The notes: generated by a model from the sequence alone, not told the origin. Counted from the stretch's first letter, positions 26,201 to 33,064 are shown. The stretch: DNA of 40,406 nucleotides from Clostridia bacterium (GCA_017428525.1 JAFRQQ010000005.1:1-40406); one strand, 5' to 3'. Program-made: numbers and translations.

Positions 26201-27285
26201 TTGAGCCTTTCAATCATCGCCTGCGCCGCCGCCAGCACCGCCGGATCCTCCGGCAGCTGCGGCGCGGGCGCCTGCCTGAGATCCGCCAGACAGCAAAGGC
26301 GGATCTGCCCGGTACAGCAGCTCAGATACAGCTGCTCCAGATGCGTTTCCAGCCGCGGAAGCTGCGCGGGCGCGGGCAGCAGCACCGACACCGTCACCAG
26401 CGCATCCGTTTCGGCGACCAGCCGGCAGCTGCGATCCAGACGCGACAGACGGCGGGGACGGCGCCGCTGCAGAAAGGCGGCATCCACCGGATCATGCAGC
26501 AGCGCAATCAACGGAATCAGCAACAGCCACCCGAGCCGCGGCTGCCCGGACAGCACGCCGACGGCAAACGCCGCCGCAGCCGGCAGCAGCAGCTCCATGA
26601 GCAGACATAGCCGGCCCTGCCGATGGGTGCGGTGCGGTGCAAACAGATATGTGCCGATATGGCCGCCCGCTTTCTGCGCGCGATCGAGCGCTGCCTGCGC
26701 AGCCGCTTCCTCGGAACTGCCGCGACGTGCGGCAAGGCGCGCGACTGCCCGCCGATATTCGGCAGCGGTCGCCGCGTCCAGCATCGGATAGATCCCCGCC
26801 GGATCCCGGCGCAGAACCGCTTCGCTGCGGCTGAGCGTCTGCGCGAGCGCGGCAAAATCGAGCTCCTCAAGCTTCCGCAGACCGCGCACGGCGTTGCCGA
26901 CCAGCTGACCGCCGGCGTCCGACTGCAGACGCACGCCCCGCGCCGCATCCGCGAGCAGCGCACAGGTCAGCGCAAGCGGCAGCAGCTCCGCCTCAAGCGC
27001 GGAAAGCCCCTGCGGGAACGCGGCCGCGAGCGCCGGTTCCTCCGGCAGCTGCCCGTCGGCGCAGCAGCGTATGCAACGTGAAAAAAGATCCGGCAGCAGC
27101 GCCGGATCCGCGGACTTGCGCTCACGGCATCGGCAGTCCTGCAGCGCCCGCTTTGCCGTTCGCACCAGCAAATAATAATTGTCGGTCAGCCAGACGGCGC
27201 AGGCCGTGCCGCCGGTTCGATATTTCTGCCGCCCGAATGCGTCCAGCGCCTGACGCATCACGGCGGAGACCCGTTCCCGTTTCAT
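20242..27285 (-). CDS. Cyclic beta-1,2-glucan synthase-like GT84/GH94 enzyme
   Basis: A 2,347-aa multi-domain membrane enzyme of the type that polymerises UDP-glucose into beta-1,2-glucan and cyclises it. Membrane segments lie near residues 230-265, 605-640 and 725-775. The glycosyltransferase domain has LIALDADTQ (DxD at 429-431), ILSHDSLESG near 537 and RWVRGDWQ at 575-582, the Q/RxxRW-type acceptor motif. Residues about 830-1290 match the glycoamylase-like region linked to cyclisation. The C-terminal GH94 phosphorylase part contains CDWNDG at 2096-2101, where the family's acid sits, and ends with GRAGWTHYTGSA. Agrobacterium and Brucella homologues are near 2,800 aa, so this one is shorter. 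I chose ATG 27285, four bases after the stop of the 46-aa gene (translational coupling). A TTG 20 codons upstream would overlap that gene and has no ribosome site. A phosphorolytic rather than synthetic role remains possible. Confidence 0.85.
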   Translation of the reverse strand: MKRERVSAVMRQALDAFGRQKYRTGGTACAVWLTDNYYLLVRTAKRALQDCRCRERKSADPALLPDLFSRCIRCCADGQLPEEPALAAAFPQGLSALEAELLPLALTCALLADAARGVRLQSDAGGQLVGNAVRGLRKLEELDFAALAQTLSRSEAVLRRDPAGIYPMLDAATAAEYRRAVARLAARRGSSEEAAAQAALDRAQKAGGHIGTYLFAPHRTHRQGRLCLLMELLLPAAAAFAVGVLSGQPRLGWLLLIPLIALLHDPVDAAFLQRRRPRRLSRLDRSCRLVAETDALVTVSVLLPAPAQLPRLETHLEQLYLSCCTGQIRLCCLADLRQAPAPQLPEDPAVLAAAQAMIERLNQKYGGGFLLAVRERSYSKTQRAFTGKERKRGAVTALVNAIHGDETGFLLLAGDCARLGQVQYLIALDADTQPQFDAVRDLLAVALHPQHRAVVDPKKGRVTAGYGILVPQLTQRIDPQNSLYARIMTGDAGTAAYDAVSAEKYQDLFEESLFCGKGLIDVAAYRQVINCLPEERILSHDSLESGLLRAGFCPSVSMSEQYPQSERADFRRLDRWVRGDWQNARFIFGGLSLGALTRFRLLENLWRSLLPALCLAVSAAGLRAGGAAGAVLAAAGAIGFAAPDLFAALYALVHGGFSALSRLFYSRTLPAALHALLAASVRLMLWPRYALTGVLAAGRALWRLMISKRNLLAWTTAAGSEGAGSVGVRLLRCWPSVLTGAVFLLFGGGIHRLLGVLLLCAVPFVLLSGRRARAAKRTLSAAAQERLLGYAAAEWRYFDALCTQEHHYLPPDNLQLSPVRATAARTSPTNIGLMLASVLAARDFGFLDSRTLWERLDRSLSSVERLETYHGNLYNWYATRDLSVLDPFVSTVDSGNFLCCLTALREGLRDYVGEYPPLADLIARIGRLLDRTELQVLYRPRRRLFSIGCYPDRKEETGCYDLFMSEARMTAYYAVARRLVPREHWGALGRIAVGQGRYSGLVSWTGTMFEYFMPALFLPAPRGSLTYESLQFCLYCQRRHAGKRPYGASESGYYAFDGQLNYQYKAHGVQRLGLKRGLDRETVVAPYASFLTLSAAPGAALRNLRRLERMGMLGEYGFYEAADFTPARCGGAPYKIVRSFMAHHVGMSLLALDNVLFDNRMQRRFLRDGAMRGAQSLLEERIPKGTVPFRDLHGRVPKTGRGRPILRSDRVAAPALLQPMATALSNGRLTVCITESGTGISMLDGIDLHVRSCDPRTVPQGVFAVAASPEGVIPFVRAIDRGSGAEFRCVFSAGRVEHRARAGRLRLRMLTEVLQQQNCELRTFTLENTGGAPWEGTLMIYLEPCLTTAARHAAHPAFSKLFVTDVVLPERQCAVFARTDAREGTAAALAVGFLDATPVTCTTARSRVLTPPLGAESLGLKPLTAGERGNPDACCALAVPVRLGGHSRRELRLCLAAAETPQTALHTLLSVRACGGAGKRARAVFGADAMETAVGMRLLQAALDPLSPCVGLPLDAQAQMTRADLWSFGVSGDYPIVLVQLERADPVSMLLPYVRGNQALRTAGVTTDLVIAFAFREGYAGEITAAVHALLRAESCAPLLGVNGGVHLAPLARHTPQECAALAAAAAVTFRARVSAADPLHPAPACLPLHRLTPPETTDETGKGYSFTAERITLRRGAANDPKTLDIPWHMVYANAQFGTLVSDRAIGFTWAINAHEHPLTQRTGDPAVPGQGELLLLRIGNAFFDLAACGAASFTPAAAQWQGEAAGISYSAVVEVAAVGMVKRCRVQLRNRLPQTVRAALSYQIRPVGMPQRLPAGAFRGRKLPCGLLMQAVMAPFPGWTALQCDAEAAVSFSSAAFFAGQPDPAQIVPKDGMAAVTRSFLLQPGGKADCTFWLSWGAAASAAKKLPAVARFGAPEIAPLVTGHPPLDRFASRFLYHQVRAARFFGRVGPQQCAGAFGFRDQLQDCLALVLREPVLVRRHLLRCAAVQFADGDVLHWWHVVPGGGIAGVRTRCSDDLLWLAYVLADYLQQTGDYGILDVPLPYLSAEPLRPGERERYLQPARTKRRETLLDHCLRAADRAMTAGPHGLPLIGSCDWNDGFSAVGTAEAGESVWLAMFQICVFRRMAEICAHRGLQERRTALLQRCRALTEAVEATAWMGDHYARAFLPDGQPLGGAAFLDLLPQAWAVFAGLGRDGRAETALETAWERLYDPERGLVRLLDPPFATSERDRIGYIAAYPPGLRENGGQYTHAAVWFAAALLESGKTAKGLALLEALSPDAHAARPGYGGEPYAMAADLAAGQGIEGRAGWTHYTGSAAWYARCLSDHRDLIRNHTAQRQKQGNYL

Positions 27286-27289
27286 CGCG

Positions 27290-27430
27290 TCAGGAACGCC
27301 GCGCGTGCCAGACGGCAGCGCAGCAGACCAGCGTGGCGCAGGCAAAGATCGCGCTGCGCGCCACGGCCGTGAACCGCATGGCCTTTGCGGCGGTCTGAAC
27401 CGTTTTCAGGATTGTGGGGATCGCGTCCAT
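27290..27430 (-). CDS. 46-aa single-pass membrane protein in the spoVA operon
   Basis: ATG follows AAGGAGTGACAGGA, a good ribosome site. The protein begins MDAIPTILKTVQTAAKAMRF, continues into a hydrophobic span at about 26-41 (AIFACATLVCCAAV) and ends WHARRS. It starts 20 bases after spoVAD stops and ends four bases before the glucan-synthase start, so all are probably translated from one mRNA. It occupies the place where spoVAE usually lies, but it is far shorter than SpoVAE (about 116 aa) and shares no motif with it. Function unknown; an amphipathic N-terminus plus one helix would suit a small partner of SpoVA or of the synthase. Confidence 0.75.
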   Translation of the reverse strand: MDAIPTILKTVQTAAKAMRFTAVARSAIFACATLVCCAAVWHARRS

Positions 27431-27450
27431 TCCTGTCACTCCTTCTGTAG

Positions 27451-28470
27451 TCAATCCATCGTTTCTTTTTCCAGCAAGACGGCATGGGCAATGGCGGGGA
27501 CCGTTTCATTCTGCAGGGAGGAAACGCCGGAAAGCAGCGCGCCTGTGCCCACAAACAGCACGCGGCTGAGCGTGCCCGCCGCGAGTTTTTGCAGAATATC
27601 GGTGCAAAGCACCGCCGCGCTGCAGCCGCAGCCGGAGCCGCCGGCGCCGACCTTCGTCTGCGTTTTCTGATCGTAGAGCAGCAGTCCGCAATCCCGATGC
27701 ACCGCCGCGAGCTCAAGCCCCGCTTCCTTCTGCGCCAGCTGCAACAGCAGGTCGCTGCCGACCGCGCCGAGATCGCCGGTCAGAATGCAGTTGTAATCCG
27801 TCGGCTGCGTGCCGGTGTCGCGCAAAAACGCCGTGATGGTATCGCAGGCCGCAGGCGCCATGGCGGCGCCCATGTTGTTCGCATCCTTCACGCCGTAGTC
27901 GCGGATGCGGCCGATGCAGACCGCGCGCACATGCGGGCCGCGCCCCTGCCTGCACACAACGGCTGCGCCCGCGGCCGTTGCCGTCCACTGCGCGGTCGGC
28001 GTGCGCTGTCCGCCGTATTCCAGCGGCATGCGAAACTGCTTCTCCGCCGCGCAGAAATGCGAGGAGGTCGAGGCGACGGCCGCCTGTGCCGCCCCTGCGT
28101 CCACTGCCAACGCGGCAAGCCCCAGCGCGAGCGCCATCGTGGAGCAGGCGCCGTAAAGGCCGACCAGCGGCATGCCGAGCGGACGGGCGGCGAACGAGGT
28201 GCCGATGCATTGATCGAGCAGATCTCCGCCGAAATGCAGATCGATCTGCTGCGGGGTCAGCCCCGCTTTCGCAATCGCGCGCGTGAGCGCATCCGCGTGC
28301 AGGGTGCTCTCCGCCTTTTCCCAGGATTGTTCTCCGGCGTCCGCTTCGGGGTACACCGCGTCCAGCTGCCGCCCGAGCGGGCCCTCCGCCTCTGTTTTTC
28401 CGCCGACTGCCGCGCTGCCCGTGACCACGGCGTCCAGCCGCAGCGTGCGCGCGCCGATGCGTTCCGGCAT
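27451..28470 (-). CDS. spoVAD: Stage V sporulation protein AD
   Basis: 339 aa, the normal SpoVAD length. SpoVAD has a thiolase-like fold and binds dipicolinic acid (DPA) for uptake into the developing spore and release at germination. Visible family features are the LHFGGDLLDQCIGTSFAAR region (about 78-96), YGACSTMALAL with Cys109 at the thiolase-like nucleophile position, and the Gly-rich GAGGSGCGCSAAVL near the C-terminus. It starts five bases after the last base of spoVAC, with GAGGTG as ribosome site inside the spoVAC stop region. Expected in the forespore, attached to the inner membrane. Confidence 0.93.
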   Translation of the reverse strand: MPERIGARTLRLDAVVTGSAAVGGKTEAEGPLGRQLDAVYPEADAGEQSWEKAESTLHADALTRAIAKAGLTPQQIDLHFGGDLLDQCIGTSFAARPLGMPLVGLYGACSTMALALGLAALAVDAGAAQAAVASTSSHFCAAEKQFRMPLEYGGQRTPTAQWTATAAGAAVVCRQGRGPHVRAVCIGRIRDYGVKDANNMGAAMAPAACDTITAFLRDTGTQPTDYNCILTGDLGAVGSDLLLQLAQKEAGLELAAVHRDCGLLLYDQKTQTKVGAGGSGCGCSAAVLCTDILQKLAAGTLSRVLFVGTGALLSGVSSLQNETVPAIAHAVLLEKETMD

Positions 28471-28474
28471 ACGT

Positions 28475-28915
28475 TCACCTCGCGATCAGTTCGTAAAAAA
28501 CACCGTATAATGCAGCTGCCGCCGTGCCGTAGGCAAGGACCGGTCCTGCAATGCGGAACATCTGCGCGCCCGTGCCGAGAATGCGGCCCTCACTGCTGAA
28601 TTCCATAGCAGGCGACACGACGGCGTTCGCAAAGCCGGTGATCGGCACCAGCAGACCGGCGCCGGCTACTGCGGCGAGTTTGTCATAGACGCCGAGCGCC
28701 GTCAGCAGCGCGGAAAGCAGGATCAGCGAGCAGGGCACAAGCAGCTTTCGCGTTTCCGGCGCGACGCCCAGCGCGGCATAAAGCATCCCCAGCCCTTCGC
28801 CGAGCGCGCAGACCGCGCCGCCCGTGCCGAAGGCGCACAGCAGATTGCGCAGCAGCCCGGTCGGGGGCGAAGCCGCCTGCGTCATGCGTTCGTATTCCTT
28901 GCCTGTGACTGCCAT
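28475..28915 (-). CDS. spoVAC: Stage V sporulation protein AC
   Basis: 146 aa with about four to five membrane segments. SpoVAC is the inner-spore-membrane subunit, mechanosensitive in Bacillus, of the channel that moves calcium-dipicolinate. The signature GLLVPITGFANAVVSPAMEF (about 87-106) followed by EGRILGTGAQMF is typical of the SpoVAC/SpoVAE fold. The ATG has GGAGGAG five bases upstream. It is the first gene of the operon, preceded by a possible sigma-G promoter. Confidence 0.93.
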   Translation of the reverse strand: MAVTGKEYERMTQAASPPTGLLRNLLCAFGTGGAVCALGEGLGMLYAALGVAPETRKLLVPCSLILLSALLTALGVYDKLAAVAGAGLLVPITGFANAVVSPAMEFSSEGRILGTGAQMFRIAGPVLAYGTAAAALYGVFYELIAR

Positions 28916-28967
28916 CCGATCTCCTCCGCAATCAGGTTTTCAATCCTAGTTTGCCGTCTTCCCGCGC

Positions 28968-28998
28968 GAATATGCGAAGAACGGACAAAAAGGATTCA
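28968..28998 (-). promoter_or_regulatory. Possible sigma-G forespore promoter
   Basis: On the minus strand TGAATC (28993-28998), an 18-base spacer and CATATTC (28968-28974) match the sigma-G pattern (TGAATA and CATnnTA) with one mismatch each. It lies 53 bases upstream of the spoVAC ATG, as expected for a spoVA operon. No sigma-A boxes are seen there. Confidence 0.5.
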
Positions 28999-29070
28999 AA
29001 TCGCATCTTCTTTCGCTGTTGCCGGTTTGTCTGTCATTCAAACCTTCAAAAAGCCTCCCGAAAAAGCGTT

Positions 29071-29106
29071 CGCCCCGCGCAAAGTCTGCCGGCTGCGGTC
29101 GGGGCG
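29071..29106. terminator. GC-rich hairpin with T tracts near both ends
   Basis: CGCCCCG pairs with CGGGGCG across 22 bases. On the plus strand ATTTTTATG follows directly; on the minus strand a CTTTTTC lies a few bases beyond. It stands between the terminator at 29156-29211 and the spoVAC promoter and may insulate the sporulation operon from its upstream neighbour. Confidence 0.55.
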
Positions 29107-29155
29107 ATTTTTATGCAATTCTCCGCGCTTTCACGCTTTCGGGGACGGAAATTCG

Positions 29156-29211
29156 TTAAAAAGGGAAACAAGCAAGGGCTGCGATCCCCGAGGCAGGGAA
29201 TCACAGCCCTT
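29156..29211 (-). terminator. Terminator of the six-gene metal/wall/shikimate operon
   Basis: On the minus strand AAGGGCTG and CAGCCCTT enclose a further GATTCCC/GGGGATC pairing, followed by GCTTGTTTCCCTTTTTA. It begins 49 bases after the stop of the metallophosphoesterase gene. Confidence 0.85.
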
Positions 29212-29259
29212 CTGCATGCGCGCGGCGCGCAGTGACAGCCGCTTCGCAGATAATCAATT

Positions 29260-30102
29260 TCAGTCAATGGTCAGCTCACGCGCGTAGCCGTCGTAAGCGC
29301 CGCCCGTCACAAACTGCGGCAGCGTATCTGTGAGATTGCTCTCATAATTGAAATGCACATGCCCGGTGAGAATGGCCTTGATCATCGGCTCGCTTTTGAT
29401 ATAGTCGATCATGCGCAGCGTGGGTGCGTCCGGCCGCTGCTGATAGGCGCGGAATTCGCTGTAGCGCGCAAGATGTTCCTCGTCGACCCCGGTCAGATAG
29501 GTGCACGACTCATACGGCATGTGTTCATAATGATAATCGTAAAGCGACTGCTCAAAGATCGGATCATGAAAAGCCAGAATGATCGGAAGCCCCTTCTCCG
29601 CCTCTTTTTTCAGACGGTGCAGCTGCCAGTCCTCAAACAGATAGTAGCTGTTGTCGATGCCGACGATGTTCACGCCGCCCACGATTTTTGTATTCCAGAG
29701 CATGGGCACGCCGAAGCCGCCGTCCCGCTCGATCTGCATGTAGCTGTTCATGCGGTAGGCTTTGTCTTCCCACGCTTCGCCCACATACTGAGAATACTCG
29801 TGATTGCCCGCGATGAAAAAGAAGTGCTCATCCGCGAGGAGCTCACGGGCTTTGACCGTGTTGGCATGCGAAACAAAATCAAACAGATCGCCTGTGTGGA
29901 CCAACGCATCGCAGTTTGCCTTTGCGTAGGCAATGTGCTCATACAGATATTTCTCTTTTTCGGGGGAACCCAGACGCGCGGCAAGCGCATGCTTTCGCTC
30001 ATCGTCATAGTCATCGACATAGGAGATGTGGGAATCAGTCACATGCAGGAGCTTAACCGGTTTTTCCAGGCCGATATGCAGGGTGGATTTCAGAAGTTTC
30101 AT
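29260..30102 (-). CDS. Calcineurin-like metallophosphoesterase
   Basis: 280 aa, cytoplasmic (no signal peptide). The five metal-site blocks are in order: D23-S-H25, G71-D72, G99-N-H-E102, H179-D180 and G247-H-V-H250. This defines a dinuclear-metal phosphoesterase of the calcineurin superfamily. The substrate (nucleotide, phosphodiester or protein phosphate) cannot be read from sequence. GGAGA lies ten bases before the ATG. It is the last gene of the leftward operon, 64 bases after the aroE-aroK fusion. Confidence 0.88.
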   Translation of the reverse strand: MKLLKSTLHIGLEKPVKLLHVTDSHISYVDDYDDERKHALAARLGSPEKEKYLYEHIAYAKANCDALVHTGDLFDFVSHANTVKARELLADEHFFFIAGNHEYSQYVGEAWEDKAYRMNSYMQIERDGGFGVPMLWNTKIVGGVNIVGIDNSYYLFEDWQLHRLKKEAEKGLPIILAFHDPIFEQSLYDYHYEHMPYESCTYLTGVDEEHLARYSEFRAYQQRPDAPTLRMIDYIKSEPMIKAILTGHVHFNYESNLTDTLPQFVTGGAYDGYARELTID

Positions 30103-30166
30103 AAACTGTGTCTCCGTTTCTGTAATGATTGCTTTACGCAGGAAGAACGCCGGGCGCCCGGTTGTA

Positions 30167-31405
30167 TTATAACTTCAGCGCCTGCTCGATGCGGGTCACG
30201 GTCAGCAGCGGGTCCTGCGCAACCTCGACCGTCACGTCGGCCGTTTCGAGATAGAGGGGCATACGCGTCTGCGCAAGCGCCTGCAGCCGCGCCGGGCCGC
30301 CGGCAGACAGCGGCCGCCCGTCTGTTGCGAGCTGCGCCAGCGGGGCGTCCAGAAATACGACCTCGGAATTCTCCCGCAGCGCCAGCCGGTTCTCCGGCAG
30401 CAGGATCGCGCCGCCGCCCGTGGCGATGATCTGCCCCTTTTCTTTGGCATACTGCCGCAGCACTTCGCTTTCACGCCGGCGGAATTCCGCTTCGCCGTAT
30501 TGCTCGATCAGCGCCGGGATCGAGGTGCCCTGCGCTTCGATGCAGGCGTCCAGATCCACGACCGGCCGGCCGGTCCGTTCGCCGAGCAGCCGCGCCGCCG
30601 TGGATTTGCCGCAGCCCGGCATGCCGATGAGCACGATGTTTTTCTGCGCGCGCAGGATCCGATCATGAATCCGGTCGATCTCCGTGAGCGGGATCGACGC
30701 GCCGAGAAACTGCTCGGCGGAACGCAGCGCCTGCGCCACGAGCATATACAGCCCGCCGACGTGATCGATCCCGAGCGCCGCCGCCTGCTGCAGCAGCGCC
30801 GTGCGCGCGGGGTTATAGATCAGATCCAGCACGGCCTCACAGCGCGGGAACAGCGTCAGGTCCGCGGGCGCTTTGCCGGTATCCGGATACATGCCGACCG
30901 GCGTGGTGTTCACGATGATCTCCGCATCCGCATGGCGGTCCAGCGTCTGATAGGTTTCCGCGCCGGTGCGGCTGATGCACACGACCGCGCGCGCGCCGCC
31001 GTCCGCAGCGGCGGCCTGCACCGTGCGGGAAGCGCCGCCCGTGCCGAAAATCACGACTTTTTTGCCCTGAAAACTGCAGTGGATGCGCGCAGCCATCTGC
31101 AAAAAGCCGAAATAATCCGTGTTGTCGCCGTACAGCGTGCCGTCCGCACGGCGCACGACGGTGTTGACGCTGCCGATGCGCTCCGCGGAAGGCGAACGGA
31201 CGGTGCAGCGGCGGAACGCCTCCACTTTATAGGGGATCGTCACATTGAAGCCGTCCAGCGACGCATCCGCGAAAAACGCATCCAGTCCCTCCGGCTCCGT
31301 GGGGTACAGACGGTATTCATACTCCGCGAGCAGCGCGTGGATCTCGGGCGAAAGCGAATGCCCGAGCTTGCCGCCCAGCAGACCGAATCTGCCGCCGTTT
31401 GCCAT
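30167..31405 (-). CDS. Fused shikimate dehydrogenase-shikimate kinase (AroE-AroK)
   Basis: A 412-aa bifunctional enzyme for two consecutive chorismate-pathway steps: 3-dehydroshikimate to shikimate (NADPH), then shikimate to shikimate-3-phosphate (ATP). Residues 1-250 are AroE: GGKLGHSLSPEIH substrate loop, NVTIPYK with catalytic K60, GDNTD with D97, NADP loop GTGGAS at 121-126, and NTTPVGMYP. Residues 256-412 are AroK: Walker A GMPGCGKST at 261-269, D286, the FRRRES segment, ATGGGA and an Arg-containing lid. The start is the ATG with GAGGTG eight bases upstream; a frame extending 36 codons further would overlap the previous gene and has no AroE homology. The two enzymes are usually separate proteins. 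Confidence 0.93.
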   Translation of the reverse strand: MANGGRFGLLGGKLGHSLSPEIHALLAEYEYRLYPTEPEGLDAFFADASLDGFNVTIPYKVEAFRRCTVRSPSAERIGSVNTVVRRADGTLYGDNTDYFGFLQMAARIHCSFQGKKVVIFGTGGASRTVQAAAADGGARAVVCISRTGAETYQTLDRHADAEIIVNTTPVGMYPDTGKAPADLTLFPRCEAVLDLIYNPARTALLQQAAALGIDHVGGLYMLVAQALRSAEQFLGASIPLTEIDRIHDRILRAQKNIVLIGMPGCGKSTAARLLGERTGRPVVDLDACIEAQGTSIPALIEQYGEAEFRRRESEVLRQYAKEKGQIIATGGGAILLPENRLALRENSEVVFLDAPLAQLATDGRPLSAGGPARLQALAQTRMPLYLETADVTVEVAQDPLLTVTRIEQALKL

Positions 31406-31466
31406 CCGGCTCACCTCGTCTTTCAAAGAGAATACCGGGACCGCGCACGGCCCCGGGACACAGTCT

Positions 31467-31853
31467 TCAGAATTCCAGCAGCGCCGCGACCATGTTTCCG
31501 TGGCGCACCTCATCCGCCTGCACTTCTTTCACGGCGGGAAAGTCCGCGGCAAGCGCTTCGTAGTTTTTCGCCGCGTCCTGCTCCTGATCGGCAATCACGG
31601 CATAGACCCGCCGGCGGCCGAGCGTGCGATACAGCAGCGGCACGAGCAGCGAGAGCTTCTTTTTGGGGATCATAACGGATTGCGTCAGCGACTCAAACAC
31701 CTTCGCGTGGCGGGCTTCATCTGCGGCAAGCCGGCGAAACACCGCCGCGTCCCGGGCGTCCTGCGCCACAGCGGCCAGCGCGCGGTACATCAGCGCGGCG
31801 TCCAGCTCCCCCTGCTGGCTTTTCAGCAGCTGTTTTTCCTGTTCGTTCGTCAC
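31467..31853 (-). CDS. Rubrerythrin-like diiron protein (no rubredoxin domain)
   Basis: 128 aa forming one ferritin-like four-helix bundle. Putative iron ligands are E16 (QQGELDAALMY), E46 and H49 (ADEARH), E91, and E115 with H118 (ADEVRH). The C-terminal rubredoxin Cys4 domain of classical rubrerythrins is missing, so electrons must come from another carrier. Likely a peroxide-reducing or iron-handling protein in an anaerobe. It starts with GTG, supported by GGGAGG seven bases upstream. It follows alr by 13 bases. Confidence 0.85.
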   Translation of the reverse strand: MTNEQEKQLLKSQQGELDAALMYRALAAVAQDARDAAVFRRLAADEARHAKVFESLTQSVMIPKKKLSLLVPLLYRTLGRRRVYAVIADQEQDAAKNYEALAADFPAVKEVQADEVRHGNMVAALLEF

Positions 31854-31866
31854 GGGAACGCCTCCC

Positions 31867-33048
31867 TTATTTCATATAATTCGCCACGGCCTCCAGAGAA
31901 TCGCCGCGCGTATAGATCCGCGGCACGCGTTTATTCACGCCGCAGGTCAGCTCATAATTGATCGTGCCGATCGACGCGGCCAGCGCGTCCACGCACAGCG
32001 GACTTGCCGGATCGTCGGAATAGACCGTGACCGCCATGCCGTCGGCCACGTCGCCCGCGCCGGTGATATCCAGCATGCACTGATCCATGCAGATCCGGCC
32101 GATGACGGGCACATCCACGCCGCCGACCTGCATTTTCGCCTTGCCGGTCAGCATGCGGGGATAGCCGTCGGCATAGCCGATGGGCACGGTAGCAATGCGC
32201 GTTTCCCCGCCGGTCACGAATGCGCGTCCGTAGCTTACGGGCGTGCCCGCCTCCACCGTTTTGGTCATGGAAACAACGCTCTTCAGCCGCATGATCGGCC
32301 GCAGATCGATCTTGCCGCGCATCCACTGCGCAGGCATCAGGCCGTAAAGAATGATGCCGGGGCGCACAAGATCCAGATGCATTTCCGGATACAGCACCGT
32401 CGCGGCGGAATTGCAGCAATGGCGATAGCGGAAGGTGATCCCTTCGAATTTCAGCGCCTGAATCAGCGTCAGGAACAGATCGAACTGCAGGCGGGTGAAG
32501 ACCTCGCCGTCTTCCTCGTCCGCGGAAGAAAAATGCGTGAAAATGCCTTCGGGATACAGACCCGGCAAGCGGCAGACCTGCGCGATCTCGAGGATCGTTT
32601 CCGCGTCGGCCACGCTGTCCTGAAACACAAAGCCGAGCCGCGTCATGCCGGTATCCACTTTGACATGCACGCTGACCGTCACGCCGTTTGCCACGGCGGC
32701 GGCGGAAAGCAGGGCGGCGTATTCGCCGTTGAATACGGCCTGCGTGATATTGTTCAGCGCCAGGGTCTGCACGTGCTCGGGCGGCGTATAGCCGAGAATC
32801 AGGATGTCGCAGTCCGGATTGACCGTGCGCACCTGCAGCGCCTCCTCCAGATTGGAAACACCGAACCATGTGCAGCCGCAGGCGGTGAACGCGCGCACGG
32901 TGTGCTCCACGCCGTGACCGTAGGCGTCCGCCTTGACGATCGCCATCATCTCCGTGCCGGGCGTGAGCGCGGCGCGGATCGTTTCATAATTGTGATCCAG
33001 TGCGTCGAGATTGATCTCGACCCATGTGCGTCGGAAATAATCGATCAT
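31867..33048 (-). CDS. alr: Alanine racemase
   Basis: 393-aa PLP-dependent racemase supplying D-alanine for peptidoglycan. The PLP lysine is K39 in MAIVKADAYGHG and the second catalytic base is Y273 in PVSYGRAF. VDTGMTRLGF, CCNSAA, RPGIILYG and IGRICMDQCMLD are all family-typical. I start at the ATG of MIDYFRRTW because the conserved N-terminus WVEINLDALDHN begins there and an AGG/GAGGAG region lies just upstream. A GTG-type extension of 19 residues would overlap the previous gene. Cytoplasmic. It is the third gene of the operon, 16 bases after the second G3E GTPase. Confidence 0.95.
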   Translation of the reverse strand: MIDYFRRTWVEINLDALDHNYETIRAALTPGTEMMAIVKADAYGHGVEHTVRAFTACGCTWFGVSNLEEALQVRTVNPDCDILILGYTPPEHVQTLALNNITQAVFNGEYAALLSAAAVANGVTVSVHVKVDTGMTRLGFVFQDSVADAETILEIAQVCRLPGLYPEGIFTHFSSADEEDGEVFTRLQFDLFLTLIQALKFEGITFRYRHCCNSAATVLYPEMHLDLVRPGIILYGLMPAQWMRGKIDLRPIMRLKSVVSMTKTVEAGTPVSYGRAFVTGGETRIATVPIGYADGYPRMLTGKAKMQVGGVDVPVIGRICMDQCMLDITGAGDVADGMAVTVYSDDPASPLCVDALAASIGTINYELTCGVNKRVPRIYTRGDSLEAVANYMK

Positions 33049-33064
33049 AAATTGCCTATGCTCC

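Noticed and set aside
27290..27430. The 46-aa protein as a spoVAE remnant
   Set aside because: SpoVAE is about 116 aa with several helices and the motif shared with SpoVAC; nothing of that is visible here.
31406..31513. N-terminal extension of the AroE-AroK gene
   Set aside because: It overlaps the diiron-protein gene, has no homology to AroE, and the ATG at 31405 has a proper ribosome site.
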